A stretch of 35,658 nt of DNA from 01-FULL-43-15b sp964472675 (GTDB lineage Bacteria; Patescibacteriota; Microgenomatia; UBA8517; UBA10165). Each line of letters starts with the position of its first letter. Within the stretch, counting starts at the first letter, position 1. This document shows, piece after piece, positions 25,186 to 30,593 of the stretch. The notes under the pieces were generated by a model that did no database searches, was not told the DNA's origin, and saw only the letters and a list, made by a program, of their open reading frames with translations. Both the position numbers and the translations under genes were made by a program. Location: assembly GCA_964472675.1 (NCBI GenBank), contig CAYYLO010000009.1, positions 1-35,658 on the forward strand. Reading direction: 5' to 3'.

Positions 25186-25209
25186 CTCACGCAAAAACTA
25201 CAATGTCAA
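25181..25209 (-). promoter_or_regulatory. Strong promoter of the minus-strand orphan gene
   Basis: Reading the minus strand: TTGACA (25209-25204), a 17-nt spacer, GATAAT (25186-25181). One mismatch to the consensus in twelve makes it the best promoter match I found in the window. The predicted start is near 25174, leaving a leader of about 40 nt before ATG 25132. Confidence 0.7.
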
Positions 25210-25237
25210 CCCATAGTATAAGGGAGGTGGAATAACT

Positions 25238-25804
25238 TTGTTAGAATATAGAATGGAACAGAGAACTTACTTCACAGAAGGAGTGATTTTGGCCAGGAAA
25301 AACTTTGGTGAGGCGGATCGGCTTTTGGTTATTTTCTCCAAACATTACGGCAAGATTCGCGCTATTGCAAAAGGTGTGCGAAAGCCTGCATCAAGAAAAC
25401 GAGGCTCCCTGGAAATTTTTAACTATGCGCGCATACTACTGGCGCGGGGGAAAAATTTAGATATTGTGACGGATGTGGAGGTCAAAGAAGGATTTGAGTC
25501 CTGGCGGAAAGATTTAGTTAAGGTTGGTATTGCCTACCATCTTTGTGAGATAGTCGACAGGTTAACGGTAGAGCATCAAGAACACAAAGCTATCTTGGAC
25601 TTAATCTTAGATTGCTTCAGTGCTCTTGACCGGCTTGATTACTGGCAGCTTTACGCCTTAACGCAAAACTTTAAGCTCGAAGTATTGGAAGAACTCGGAT
25701 TTTTATCAAAACACAAACCCTCTCCGCGCGAAGTAGATGACCTTATCGAAGACCTAATTGGCAGCAAGCTCAAAACTTCCAAGTTTTTAAAAACTCTAGC
25801 TTGA
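25238..25804 (+). CDS. recO: DNA repair protein RecO (short form)
   Basis: 188 aa. YFTEGVILARKNFGEADRLLVIFSKHYGKIRAIAKGVRKP (first half TEGVILARKNFGEADRLL, second half KHYGKIRAIAKGVRKP) is the RecO N-terminal OB fold. SRKRGSLEIFNYARILLARGKNLDIVTDVEV continues it (SRKRGSLEIFNYARILLA). The helical RecO_C part follows, including YHLCEIVDRLTVE and FKLEVLEELGFL. RecO helps RecR load RecA on SSB-coated DNA and anneals strands. Typical RecO is about 240 aa; this one stops soon after the first half of the C-terminal domain and lacks the cysteine cluster of zinc-binding forms. TTG 25238 is chosen because AGGGAGGTGG (25221-25230) is ideally spaced; ATG 25253 is the alternative. Confidence 0.9.
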   Translation: MLEYRMEQRTYFTEGVILARKNFGEADRLLVIFSKHYGKIRAIAKGVRKPASRKRGSLEIFNYARILLARGKNLDIVTDVEVKEGFESWRKDLVKVGIAYHLCEIVDRLTVEHQEHKAILDLILDCFSALDRLDYWQLYALTQNFKLEVLEELGFLSKHKPSPREVDDLIEDLIGSKLKTSKFLKTLA

Positions 25805-25816
25805 CAAGGTGTGCCT

Positions 25817-25878
25817 GACAGGGTGGAACCCTGTCGCGGCGCGATATGTCGCACTTTGCAAGGGGACCCCTTGCAAAG
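25817..25878. repeat. Three consecutive hairpins including an AAGGGGACCCCTT palindrome
   Basis: GACAGGGT-GGA-ACCCTGTC (25817-25835), then GCGA-TATG-TCGC (25841-25852), then a 25-nt palindrome centred on A25866 with 12-bp arms (CTTTGCAAGGGG and its complement, 25854-25878). All three lie between recO and the TspO gene with no T-tract. The last shares its core with the copies at 6689 and 11749. This looks like a stacked REP-type element. Confidence 0.75.
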
Positions 25879-25899
25879 CACTCGCAGTTAAGGTACGTA

Positions 25900-25929
25900 T
25901 TGCGGCGTTATTTGGCAGTGTGCTACATT
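25900..25929 (+). promoter_or_regulatory. Promoter of the TspO gene
   Basis: TTGCGG (25900-25905), an 18-nt spacer, then an extended -10 TGC-TACATT (TACATT 25924-25929). The ATG at 25936 lies 6 nt after the -10, exactly where transcription should start, so the mRNA is predicted to be leaderless. Confidence 0.45.
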
Positions 25930-25935
25930 GGATTA

Positions 25936-26427
25936 ATGGCCAAGAAAAAGAAAGAAGCGGCAAAGACTAAGTGGGGTCAGTTAATTGCCGCAATTGCTCT
26001 TTGTGAAGGAGTTGGAATCGCTGGTTCATTCTTTACCGTTTCTTCGATTCCGACCTGGTACGCAACATTAAATAAGCCTGCATTTTCTCCCCCCAATTAT
26101 CTTTTTGCCCCGGTTTGGACAACTTTATATGCTTTGATGGGGGTAGCGCTTTACCTACTGTGGCACAACAAAGAAAAAGGGGCAAACATACTTAAGAATT
26201 TGTTTGTATTACAACTCGTACTTAATGCCATTTGGTCTCCGATATTTTTTGGCGCACAAAATATCGGCCTTGCCTTTGTGGTCATTATCGCTCTTTGGAT
26301 CTCGATCGCGGCTTTGATTTATAAAGCCTGGTGTGAGGATGAAAGAGTGAGCTTGCTTCTCCTGCCTTATCTTCTCTGGGTAAGTTTTGCCGCTGTTTTA
26401 AACCTCTTTCTTTGGCAACTTAATTAG
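25936..26427 (+). CDS. TspO/MBR family membrane protein
   Basis: 163 aa with five hydrophobic helices. IPTWYATLNKPAFSPPNYLFAPVW (residues 38-61; core WYATLNKPAFSPPNYLF) is the hallmark first loop of the TspO/translocator-protein family, and NAIWSPIFFGAQNIGLAF matches the conserved W-x-P-x-FFG in helix 3. TspO proteins bind tetrapyrroles and sterols and act in stress or porphyrin breakdown. The N-terminus is basic (MAKKKKEAAKTK). ATG 25936 is preferred over the in-frame start at 25846, whose first 30 residues would be encoded by the palindrome and promoter. Confidence 0.9.
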   Translation: MAKKKKEAAKTKWGQLIAAIALCEGVGIAGSFFTVSSIPTWYATLNKPAFSPPNYLFAPVWTTLYALMGVALYLLWHNKEKGANILKNLFVLQLVLNAIWSPIFFGAQNIGLAFVVIIALWISIAALIYKAWCEDERVSLLLLPYLLWVSFAAVLNLFLWQLN

Positions 26428-26475
26428 CTGTGATACACTGTAATTATAGAATATCGGCTCGCTTTGTGTTATAAT
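26412..26475 (+). promoter_or_regulatory. Tandem promoter candidates for the 118-aa orphan gene
   Basis: Candidate one: TTGGCA (26412-26417), a 16-nt spacer, TACACT (26434-26439); it overlaps the end of the TspO gene. Candidate two: extended -10 TGT-TATAAT (26470-26475) with a weak -35. The second would give a leader of about 25 nt containing AAGGTGG. They may be used singly or together. Confidence 0.45.
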
Positions 26476-26507
26476 GCGTTCCTAATCTCGCACATTAAGG
26501 TGGAAAG

Positions 26508-26864
26508 ATGCCTCTTGAACAGAAAGTCTGGGATCTTGTGCGCAATTTGAGTGAGCCAACCCGCCAGGAATCGTTGAGACTTATAAACTTAGCAGGACGA
26601 ACCGGTCTGGTCGGTGGCGGCTTTTTGTTTAAGCAGTTGTCGCGGGAGTGGCTTGACGGCCTTTCTCAAATTGCCGCCGGAGAGCTTGTGACGCTGGAAC
26701 AGGTGCGCGCAGAGTTGAGTAGATCAGTCTACTCTTCCGGAGCGCGCAAGGCTGTCGAAGAGTATGACTGTGTCACAAGAGCCCTTGGTGTTGCCCAACC
26801 CATGACAGAAGCGGAAATTGAGAGGGCTGTGAGAAGGATCATGACTGAAGCTGGTCTGATCTGA
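26508..26864 (+). CDS. Orphan soluble helical protein, GC-richer
   Basis: 118 aa, no membrane segment, strongly helical and charged (EPTRQESLRLINLAGRTGL, EIERAVRRIMTEAGLI). I recognise no family. AAGGTGG (26497-26503) is correctly placed before the ATG, at least one good promoter lies upstream, and a long terminator (26911-26960) follows, so it is a self-contained transcription unit inserted between the TspO gene and glyQS. The codon choice (GCG, CTG, CGC) is unlike the AT-leaning neighbours and like the other small orphans at 24755, 28513 and 28769. Positions 26865-26910 hold nothing recognised. Confidence 0.65.
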   Translation: MPLEQKVWDLVRNLSEPTRQESLRLINLAGRTGLVGGGFLFKQLSREWLDGLSQIAAGELVTLEQVRAELSRSVYSSGARKAVEEYDCVTRALGVAQPMTEAEIERAVRRIMTEAGLI

Positions 26865-26910
26865 CACGAGAGACTTCAAACCTTGCTTGTCACACTCGTC
26901 GCGATGCTTC

Positions 26911-26960
26911 GCCCCGCAAGTCTTTAGGAAAAATCCAAAAAGACAAGCGGGGCTTTTTTT
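26911..26960 (+). terminator. Intrinsic terminator after the 118-aa orphan gene
   Basis: GCCCCGC (26911-26917) pairs with GCGGGGC (26947-26953), then GTCTTT (26920-26925) with AAAGAC (26939-26944), and a GGA/TCC inner pair closes the loop. TTTTTTT follows directly. Its 3' half overlaps the proposed -35 of glyQS. Confidence 0.88.
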
Positions 26961-26968
26961 GTTAACAT
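26940..26968 (+). promoter_or_regulatory. Promoter of glyQS
   Basis: AAGACA (26940-26945), a 17-nt spacer, extended -10 TGT-TAACAT (26963-26968). The ATG at 26976 is 7 nt after the -10 and no ribosome binding site exists between the terminator and the ATG, so a leaderless start is the simplest reading. Confidence 0.4.
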
Positions 26969-26975
26969 ATTACAA

Positions 26976-28280
26976 ATGACAAACGACCTTATGCAAAAAA
27001 TTGTGAGTTTGGCCAAAAGGCGCGGCTTTGTTTACCCTGACTCAGAAATTTACGGAGGCTTGGCCAATACTTGGGATTATGGCCCCTTGGGAGCAAGGCT
27101 TTTACAAAACATCCGCAATTTGTGGTGGAAGAAATTTGTGGAAACACGCTCTGATATTTTCCCGATCGAATCGGCTTTGATTATGAACCCCAAAGTTTGG
27201 GAAGCTTCGGGGCATTTGGCTTCCTTTACCGATCCATTAGTTGAGTGCAAAATTTGCCATGCACGGGTTCGGGCGGATAAGCCTGAAGACATGGAAGCAC
27301 ATACAGCCGATCACCCGGGAGAGGAAGTAACCTGGACGGAACCTAAAAACTTTAACTTGATGTTTAAGACTTTTATCGGAACGGCCCAAGATTCAAAACA
27401 GGAAGTCTATCTTCGTCCTGAAACGGCTCAGGGCATGTTTGTAAACTTTAAGAATGTGTTGGTTAGCGAGCGGCCTCGCCTTCCCTTTGGAATTGCCCAA
27501 ATCGGAAAAGCTTTCCGGAACGAGATTACTCCCGGAAACTTTATTTTTAGAACTTTGGAGTTTGAGCAAATGGAAATTGAGTATTTTGTTAAAAGTGCTG
27601 ATTGGGAGGCTGCGTTTGAGGGTTGGAAGGAGCGGATGTGGGATTGGATAACCGGTCTTGGGGTTGAGAAAAGTAAATTAAAATGGCGGGCCCATGAAAA
27701 AGATGAACTTTCGCATTATTCAAAACGAACTGAAGATATTGAATTTGAATTTCCGTTTGGTTGGGGAGAGTTATATGGATTGGCTTATCGAACGGATTTT
27801 GATCTTAAGAATCATTCCGGAAAATCCGTAGAGGAGTTGCAATATGAAGATCCTGAAACGCGTGAGAAGTATTACCCGCATGTGGTTGAGCCTACCTTTG
27901 GTTTAAACCGTACGGCTTTGGTGGTTTTGCTTAGTGCTTATACTGAAGAAGGCGAGAGGGTTTATTTGAAACTTAATCCGAAGCTGGCGCCGTACAAAGT
28001 TGCTGTCTTCCCTCTCGTTTCTAACAAGCCTGACATTGTGGAAAAGGCACAAGACACGTTTGCCGTTTTACGTTCGACGTTTGCCGTTTCGTGGGATGAT
28101 CGGGGGAACATAGGTAAGCGGTATGCTGCCCAGGATGAGATCGGAACTCCCTGGTGCGTCACAGTAGATTACCAAACTTTGGAAGACAATACCGTTACCG
28201 TCCGTGACCGTGATACGGCGCAACAGGAAAGAATTGCGATTGACCAACTGACTTCATATTTTGCTTCAAAGCTTTCGTAG
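26976..28280 (+). CDS. glyQS: Glycyl-tRNA synthetase, alpha2 type
   Basis: 434 aa, class II. IVSLAKRRGFVYPDSEIYGG and WDYGPLGARLLQNI are the N-terminal signature. FRNEITPGNFIFRTLEFEQME, split as FRNEITPGN and FIFRTLEFEQME, is motif 2. EPTFGLNRTALVVLLSAY includes motif 3, and the anticodon-binding domain begins near YKVAVFPL. It charges tRNA-Gly using ATP. The usual four-cysteine insertion before EPKNFNLMF is altered: CKIC (91-94) is present but the second Cys pair is replaced by a stretch holding His109 and His113, so any zinc site would be C2H2-like. No paired beta-subunit gene is needed for this type. Confidence 0.95.
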   Translation: MTNDLMQKIVSLAKRRGFVYPDSEIYGGLANTWDYGPLGARLLQNIRNLWWKKFVETRSDIFPIESALIMNPKVWEASGHLASFTDPLVECKICHARVRADKPEDMEAHTADHPGEEVTWTEPKNFNLMFKTFIGTAQDSKQEVYLRPETAQGMFVNFKNVLVSERPRLPFGIAQIGKAFRNEITPGNFIFRTLEFEQMEIEYFVKSADWEAAFEGWKERMWDWITGLGVEKSKLKWRAHEKDELSHYSKRTEDIEFEFPFGWGELYGLAYRTDFDLKNHSGKSVEELQYEDPETREKYYPHVVEPTFGLNRTALVVLLSAYTEEGERVYLKLNPKLAPYKVAVFPLVSNKPDIVEKAQDTFAVLRSTFAVSWDDRGNIGKRYAAQDEIGTPWCVTVDYQTLEDNTVTVRDRDTAQQERIAIDQLTSYFASKLS

Positions 28281-28318
28281 TAGCGCAATTAATTGCACGC
28301 TACCTCTCAGCTTATAGG

Positions 28319-28348
28319 TTGACTTTTGAGTAGTTTTTATGGTATAGT
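28319..28348 (+). promoter_or_regulatory. Promoter upstream of the second assembly gap
   Basis: TTGACT (28319-28324), an 18-nt spacer, then TATAGT (28343-28348). It is oriented toward the pair of small genes beyond the gap. The 28281-28318 segment holds a GTAGCGCAATTAATTGC-type inverted repeat without a T-tract. Confidence 0.55.
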
Positions 28349-28351
28349 TAT

Positions 28352-28451
28352 NNNNNNNNNNNNNNNNNNNNNNNNNNNNNNNNNNNNNNNNNNNNNNNNN
28401 NNNNNNNNNNNNNNNNNNNNNNNNNNNNNNNNNNNNNNNNNNNNNNNNNNN
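28352..28451. other. Assembly gap (100 N), possible truncated gene at its right edge
   Basis: 100 Ns of unknown true length. Directly after it, 28452-28511 reads as the last 19 codons of a frame (ending LLFEQAIRRV, stop TGA at 28509-28511) just 1 nt before the next ATG. This may be the end of another small gene lost in the gap, or simply leader sequence. Confidence 0.9.
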
Positions 28452-28512
28452 GTCGAGTTAGTTGTGATGGCCAGACAGCTGCTCTTTGAGCAAGCAATAA
28501 GGAGGGTTTGAC

Positions 28513-28758
28513 ATGCGATTTGTCATGGCTGTCTTTGGTGCAATTATGCTTGGGCTGGTTGCACTTGACAGTTTAGCCCGTTGGGGCATGGAACAGGTCA
28601 ACCGTGGTCTGAATACTAACGCATTCACCCAAGGAGCTACGGCTGGCGGGCTCATGTACCAGCAGGCGGCACCGGTGGTGTTTGCGCTGGGCATGGTTTG
28701 CCTGGTAGTTGCGCTCTTCTGGGACGAAATCTTTCGGTATCTGAGCGGTACCAAGTAA
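28513..28758 (+). CDS. Small two-helix membrane protein, GC-richer
   Basis: 81 aa. Hydrophobic segments at residues about 3-21 (FVMAVFGAIMLGLVALDSL) and about 50-70 (APVVFALGMVCLVVALFW) are joined by a 28-residue polar loop rich in Asn, Gln and Gly. I recognise no family. AAGGAGG (28499-28505) lies at good distance before the ATG. It is followed 10 nt later by a second small gene with its own ribosome binding site, so the two form an operon driven by the promoter at 28319 or one hidden in the gap. Base use differs from the flanking housekeeping genes. Confidence 0.65.
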   Translation: MRFVMAVFGAIMLGLVALDSLARWGMEQVNRGLNTNAFTQGATAGGLMYQQAAPVVFALGMVCLVVALFWDEIFRYLSGTK

Positions 28759-28768
28759 GGAGCACAAG

Positions 28769-29026
28769 GTGGACGAACAAACCCAGCAGATGTTAGTGCA
28801 ACTCACCTCGGCTCTGCGAGAGCTCACTGAAGCCGTTCGGGAAAACGCCGCGGTGGTCAAGCACGCGTCCGGTGAGCTCGAGCGGAATGGCCGTGAGATC
28901 GAGACGTTGAGAATACGCGTATCGCAGCAGATGGAGGTCTCGGACCAGGTGGTTCGGGCCATGCGTCTGCTCACCGATGCAGTGGGGCAGAGCGCGGACG
29001 CCACACGGCGTTCCAGCTACCGCTGA
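28769..29026 (+). CDS. Small coiled-coil protein, GC-richer
   Basis: 85 aa from GTG 28769, with AAGGAG (28757-28762) upstream. The whole chain is predicted helical with leucine and valine heptads (QMLVQLTSALRELTEAVREN, then IETLRIRVSQQMEVSDQVV and MRLLTDAVGQ), as in short coiled-coil or MCP-signalling-helix-like segments. There is no membrane helix and I recognise no family. The pairing of a small membrane protein with a soluble coiled coil recalls phage holin/spanin or membrane-scaffold pairs, but nothing in the sequence settles this. Positions 29027-29116 contain no recognised gene. Confidence 0.65.
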   Translation: MDEQTQQMLVQLTSALRELTEAVRENAAVVKHASGELERNGREIETLRIRVSQQMEVSDQVVRAMRLLTDAVGQSADATRRSSYR

Positions 29027-29116
29027 CCTCCTCCAACCTGTGGGGCAAGTGAAAGAAAGACGCCACAAACGTCAATCGAGTAGCTTGTCCCGCAGGAAAC
29101 ATTTTGAACACATCAC

Positions 29117-29190
29117 AGCTTTCCACCCCCGAGGTGTAAAGCTAAAACACCTCCTCGATGACAGACACAGGCCCGAGGGCTTTTCTTTTT
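29117..29190 (+). terminator. Terminator region with alternative hairpins
   Basis: GAGGTGT (29131-29137) pairs with ACACCTC (29147-29153) around loop AAAGCTAAA. The same AAAGCT (29138-29143) can pair with AGCTTT (29117-29122). Further down CCTCG (29153-29157) pairs with CGAGG (29174-29178), followed by GC and TTTTCTTTTT (29181-29190). The last stem and T-tract make a plausible terminator for the small-gene pair; the competing stems could be attenuator-like. Confidence 0.5.
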
Positions 29191-29217
29191 GACTTTCTTA
29201 TTTTCATTGCATATTAT
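29189..29217 (+). promoter_or_regulatory. Promoter of the 93-aa coiled-coil gene
   Basis: TTGACT (29189-29194), a 17-nt spacer, TATTAT (29212-29217). Transcription should begin at about 29224-29225, on the ATG at 29225, giving a leaderless mRNA. The -35 overlaps the upstream T-tract. Confidence 0.65.
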
Positions 29218-29224
29218 GAATAGT

Positions 29225-29506
29225 ATGTTTAATAACGAGCAGCGGGAAGAAATTTACAAGATATTCGCGGAATGCTTTCATGATGTAATCGTGCCTCTGC
29301 TTGAGGAGAAAGCGTCTAAGGATGATATTGCTCGACTGGAAAAAAAGGTTGCAGGAATTGAAACAAAGGTTGATGGATTGCAAACAAAAGTTGACGGAAT
29401 TAATAGTAAGCTTGATAAAGTGCTTGATAATCAAAATAAACAATTGCAAATTCTTGGTAAATATAATGAGAGAATTGCTAGTTTAGAAAATAGGCTTAAT
29501 AATTAA
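29225..29506 (+). CDS. Coiled-coil protein, 93 aa
   Basis: It starts MFNNEQREEIYKIFAECFHDV and continues as a heptad-repeat coiled coil: DDIARLEKKVAGIETKV, DGLQTKVDGINSKLDKVLDN, ERIASLENRLNN. A repeated KVDG(L/I) unit recurs about every seven residues, so it is probably a trimeric or dimeric rod. Similar short proteins are common in CPR genomes without known function. ATG 29225 is chosen because the -10 of a strong promoter lies at 29212-29217, which removes the upstream ATG 29216 from the transcript. The following gene starts on the base after its stop. Confidence 0.68.
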   Translation: MFNNEQREEIYKIFAECFHDVIVPLLEEKASKDDIARLEKKVAGIETKVDGLQTKVDGINSKLDKVLDNQNKQLQILGKYNERIASLENRLNN

Positions 29507-30250
29507 ATGAACCGTGCTCTGCCAATCCTCGTAGTTGTAGTTTCACTATTAGGTATAGTTGGTGGGGGGTTTTTGGCTTTTAAAAAACTTAGTGCGCCGC
29601 CGGCAAAATCTGTTACAGAGTTAGAGGTAAAGGACGAAACTACAGACTTGACTCTTGAGGACAGTCCATATACAACATTGGTTCCAGGCCCCAGTTGTGA
29701 ATACACGCTTAATATCTCCAAAATCAAAAACAGTCCGGCAAGTGTTGAATATGAAATCATTTACAAAAACGGTGAAGGGGTAACACAAGGAGCGACAGGT
29801 TCCATAAAACCTGCTGGTTCTACATCTGCCTCTAAAAAGATTCTTTTTGGCAGTGAATCTTCGGGAAAAAGACGCTGTGACCCGGATGTTTCGGGTGGCT
29901 CAATCACATTAAGGTATAGAAATAATGCCGGAAAGGTAATCGGTAGAGCCAGTTCCAACTTTTCTCTGGTTGAAAACGGTCATACCGTTTCGGTTGATAA
30001 ACTAACTGTCAGTTTTGAGAAAAAAGCAACCGGCAGGGTTTTGGCTATGGGGACGATGGGTTTCCCTTCCTCTGCTCCAGGTAAAGTTTCCGAAGGACCT
30101 TATGGAGTATTTACCAACTTAAGTTCTAAAATTTCTCCAACAGTTAAAATCTCTGGCTCAGGCGATCTTTATGCCTGGAGTGGAACTTCTTGGGGTAAAG
30201 TGACGGGCGCAACCGCAAACCTCTCTGCTCTTGTGCTACAAGCCCCGTAG
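29507..30250 (+). CDS. Membrane-anchored extracellular protein, unknown
   Basis: 247 aa. An N-terminal hydrophobic anchor (ALPILVVVVSLLGIVGGGFLAF, residues 4-25; core LPILVVVVSLLGIVGG) is followed by a Pro/Ser linker and a beta-rich domain with two cysteines (GPSCEYTLNIS and KRRCDPDVSGG) that could form a disulfide outside the cell. The region SITLRYRNNAGKVIGRASSN resembles a beta-sandwich strand pair. No family is recognised. It begins immediately after the coiled-coil gene, with no ribosome binding site, so coupled translation is likely and the pair may work together at the cell surface. Confidence 0.65.
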   Translation: MNRALPILVVVVSLLGIVGGGFLAFKKLSAPPAKSVTELEVKDETTDLTLEDSPYTTLVPGPSCEYTLNISKIKNSPASVEYEIIYKNGEGVTQGATGSIKPAGSTSASKKILFGSESSGKRRCDPDVSGGSITLRYRNNAGKVIGRASSNFSLVENGHTVSVDKLTVSFEKKATGRVLAMGTMGFPSSAPGKVSEGPYGVFTNLSSKISPTVKISGSGDLYAWSGTSWGKVTGATANLSALVLQAP

Positions 30251-30287
30251 TAGCCTCTTTCTGTCTGATTCTCCATACAACAGACCC

Positions 30288-30415
30288 GTCATCCTGAGCG
30301 AAGCGAACGGATCTCCTGCGGATGCAGGCCAGACGCCAACAAGCCGCCAAAGGCGAGCCTCGCCTCGGGTGGGTGGCGAGATTCTTCCCCCGCTCACGAG
30401 CGGGGTCAGAATGAC
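30288..30415. repeat. GTCATCCTGAGCG-type palindromic repeat element
   Basis: It begins GTCATCCTGAGCGAAGCGAA and ends GTCAGAATGAC, so the tips are imperfect inverted repeats of each other. Internal hairpins include CCCCGCTC-AC-GAGCGGGG (30387-30404). It belongs to the same broad family as the two copies at 32407 and 32779 (same tips, different centre). It fills the space between the extracellular-protein gene and the mraZ promoter; 30251-30287 and 30416-30472 hold nothing else recognised. Confidence 0.75.
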
Positions 30416-30472
30416 AGATAACCAACATGTGTGTTTGATGACTCCCTGTAAAACTTCGGGTATGTTGTGGGA

Positions 30473-30499
30473 TTGACATTGTGTGAAAACGGGCTAATA
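30473..30499 (+). promoter_or_regulatory. Promoter of the mraZ cluster
   Basis: Perfect -35 TTGACA (30473-30478) and TAATAT (30494-30499) with a 15-nt spacer; a register two bases later is also possible. The MraZ boxes begin 5 nt downstream, over the expected transcription start. Confidence 0.6.
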
Positions 30500-30503
30500 T
30501 GGA

Positions 30504-30523
30504 TAAAAGTGGGAAAAAGTGGG
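30504..30523 (+). promoter_or_regulatory. Two tandem MraZ-binding boxes
   Basis: AAAAGTGGGA occurs twice back to back (30504-30513 and 30514-30523), a 10-bp period. MraZ is known in several bacteria to bind direct repeats with a GTGGG/TGGGA core upstream of its own gene. The position over the promoter start implies autoregulation of the cluster. Confidence 0.8.
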
Positions 30524-30547
30524 AAACCACTCACAAGCCCCCACAAT

Positions 30548-30564
30548 CGCACATTAAATGTGCG
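30548..30564. promoter_or_regulatory. Palindrome in the mraZ leader
   Basis: CGCACATT-A-AATGTGCG, 8-bp perfect arms, between the MraZ boxes and the mraZ start. It could be an operator for a dimeric repressor or an mRNA hairpin. Half of it (TCGCACATTAA) also occurs at 26488-26498 in the leader of the 118-aa orphan gene. Confidence 0.45.
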
Positions 30565-30593
30565 GAAGGTGTAGAATCTGCCCAACAACACTA

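Noticed and set aside
25846..25935. N-terminal extension of the TspO protein by 30 residues
   Set aside because: It would be encoded by the palindrome and promoter region and has no family similarity; the ATG at 25936 fits the promoter.
28281..28318. Terminator after glyQS
   Set aside because: There is an inverted repeat around GCAATTAATTGC, but no T-run follows, so it is not called a terminator.
28326..28511. 61-aa frame crossing the second N gap
   Set aside because: It starts inside the promoter and is joined across a gap of unknown length. Only its last 19 codons could belong to a real gene.
30144..30530. 128-aa minus-strand frame over the repeat element before mraZ
   Set aside because: Most of it is translation of the palindromic repeat and of the antisense of the preceding gene.
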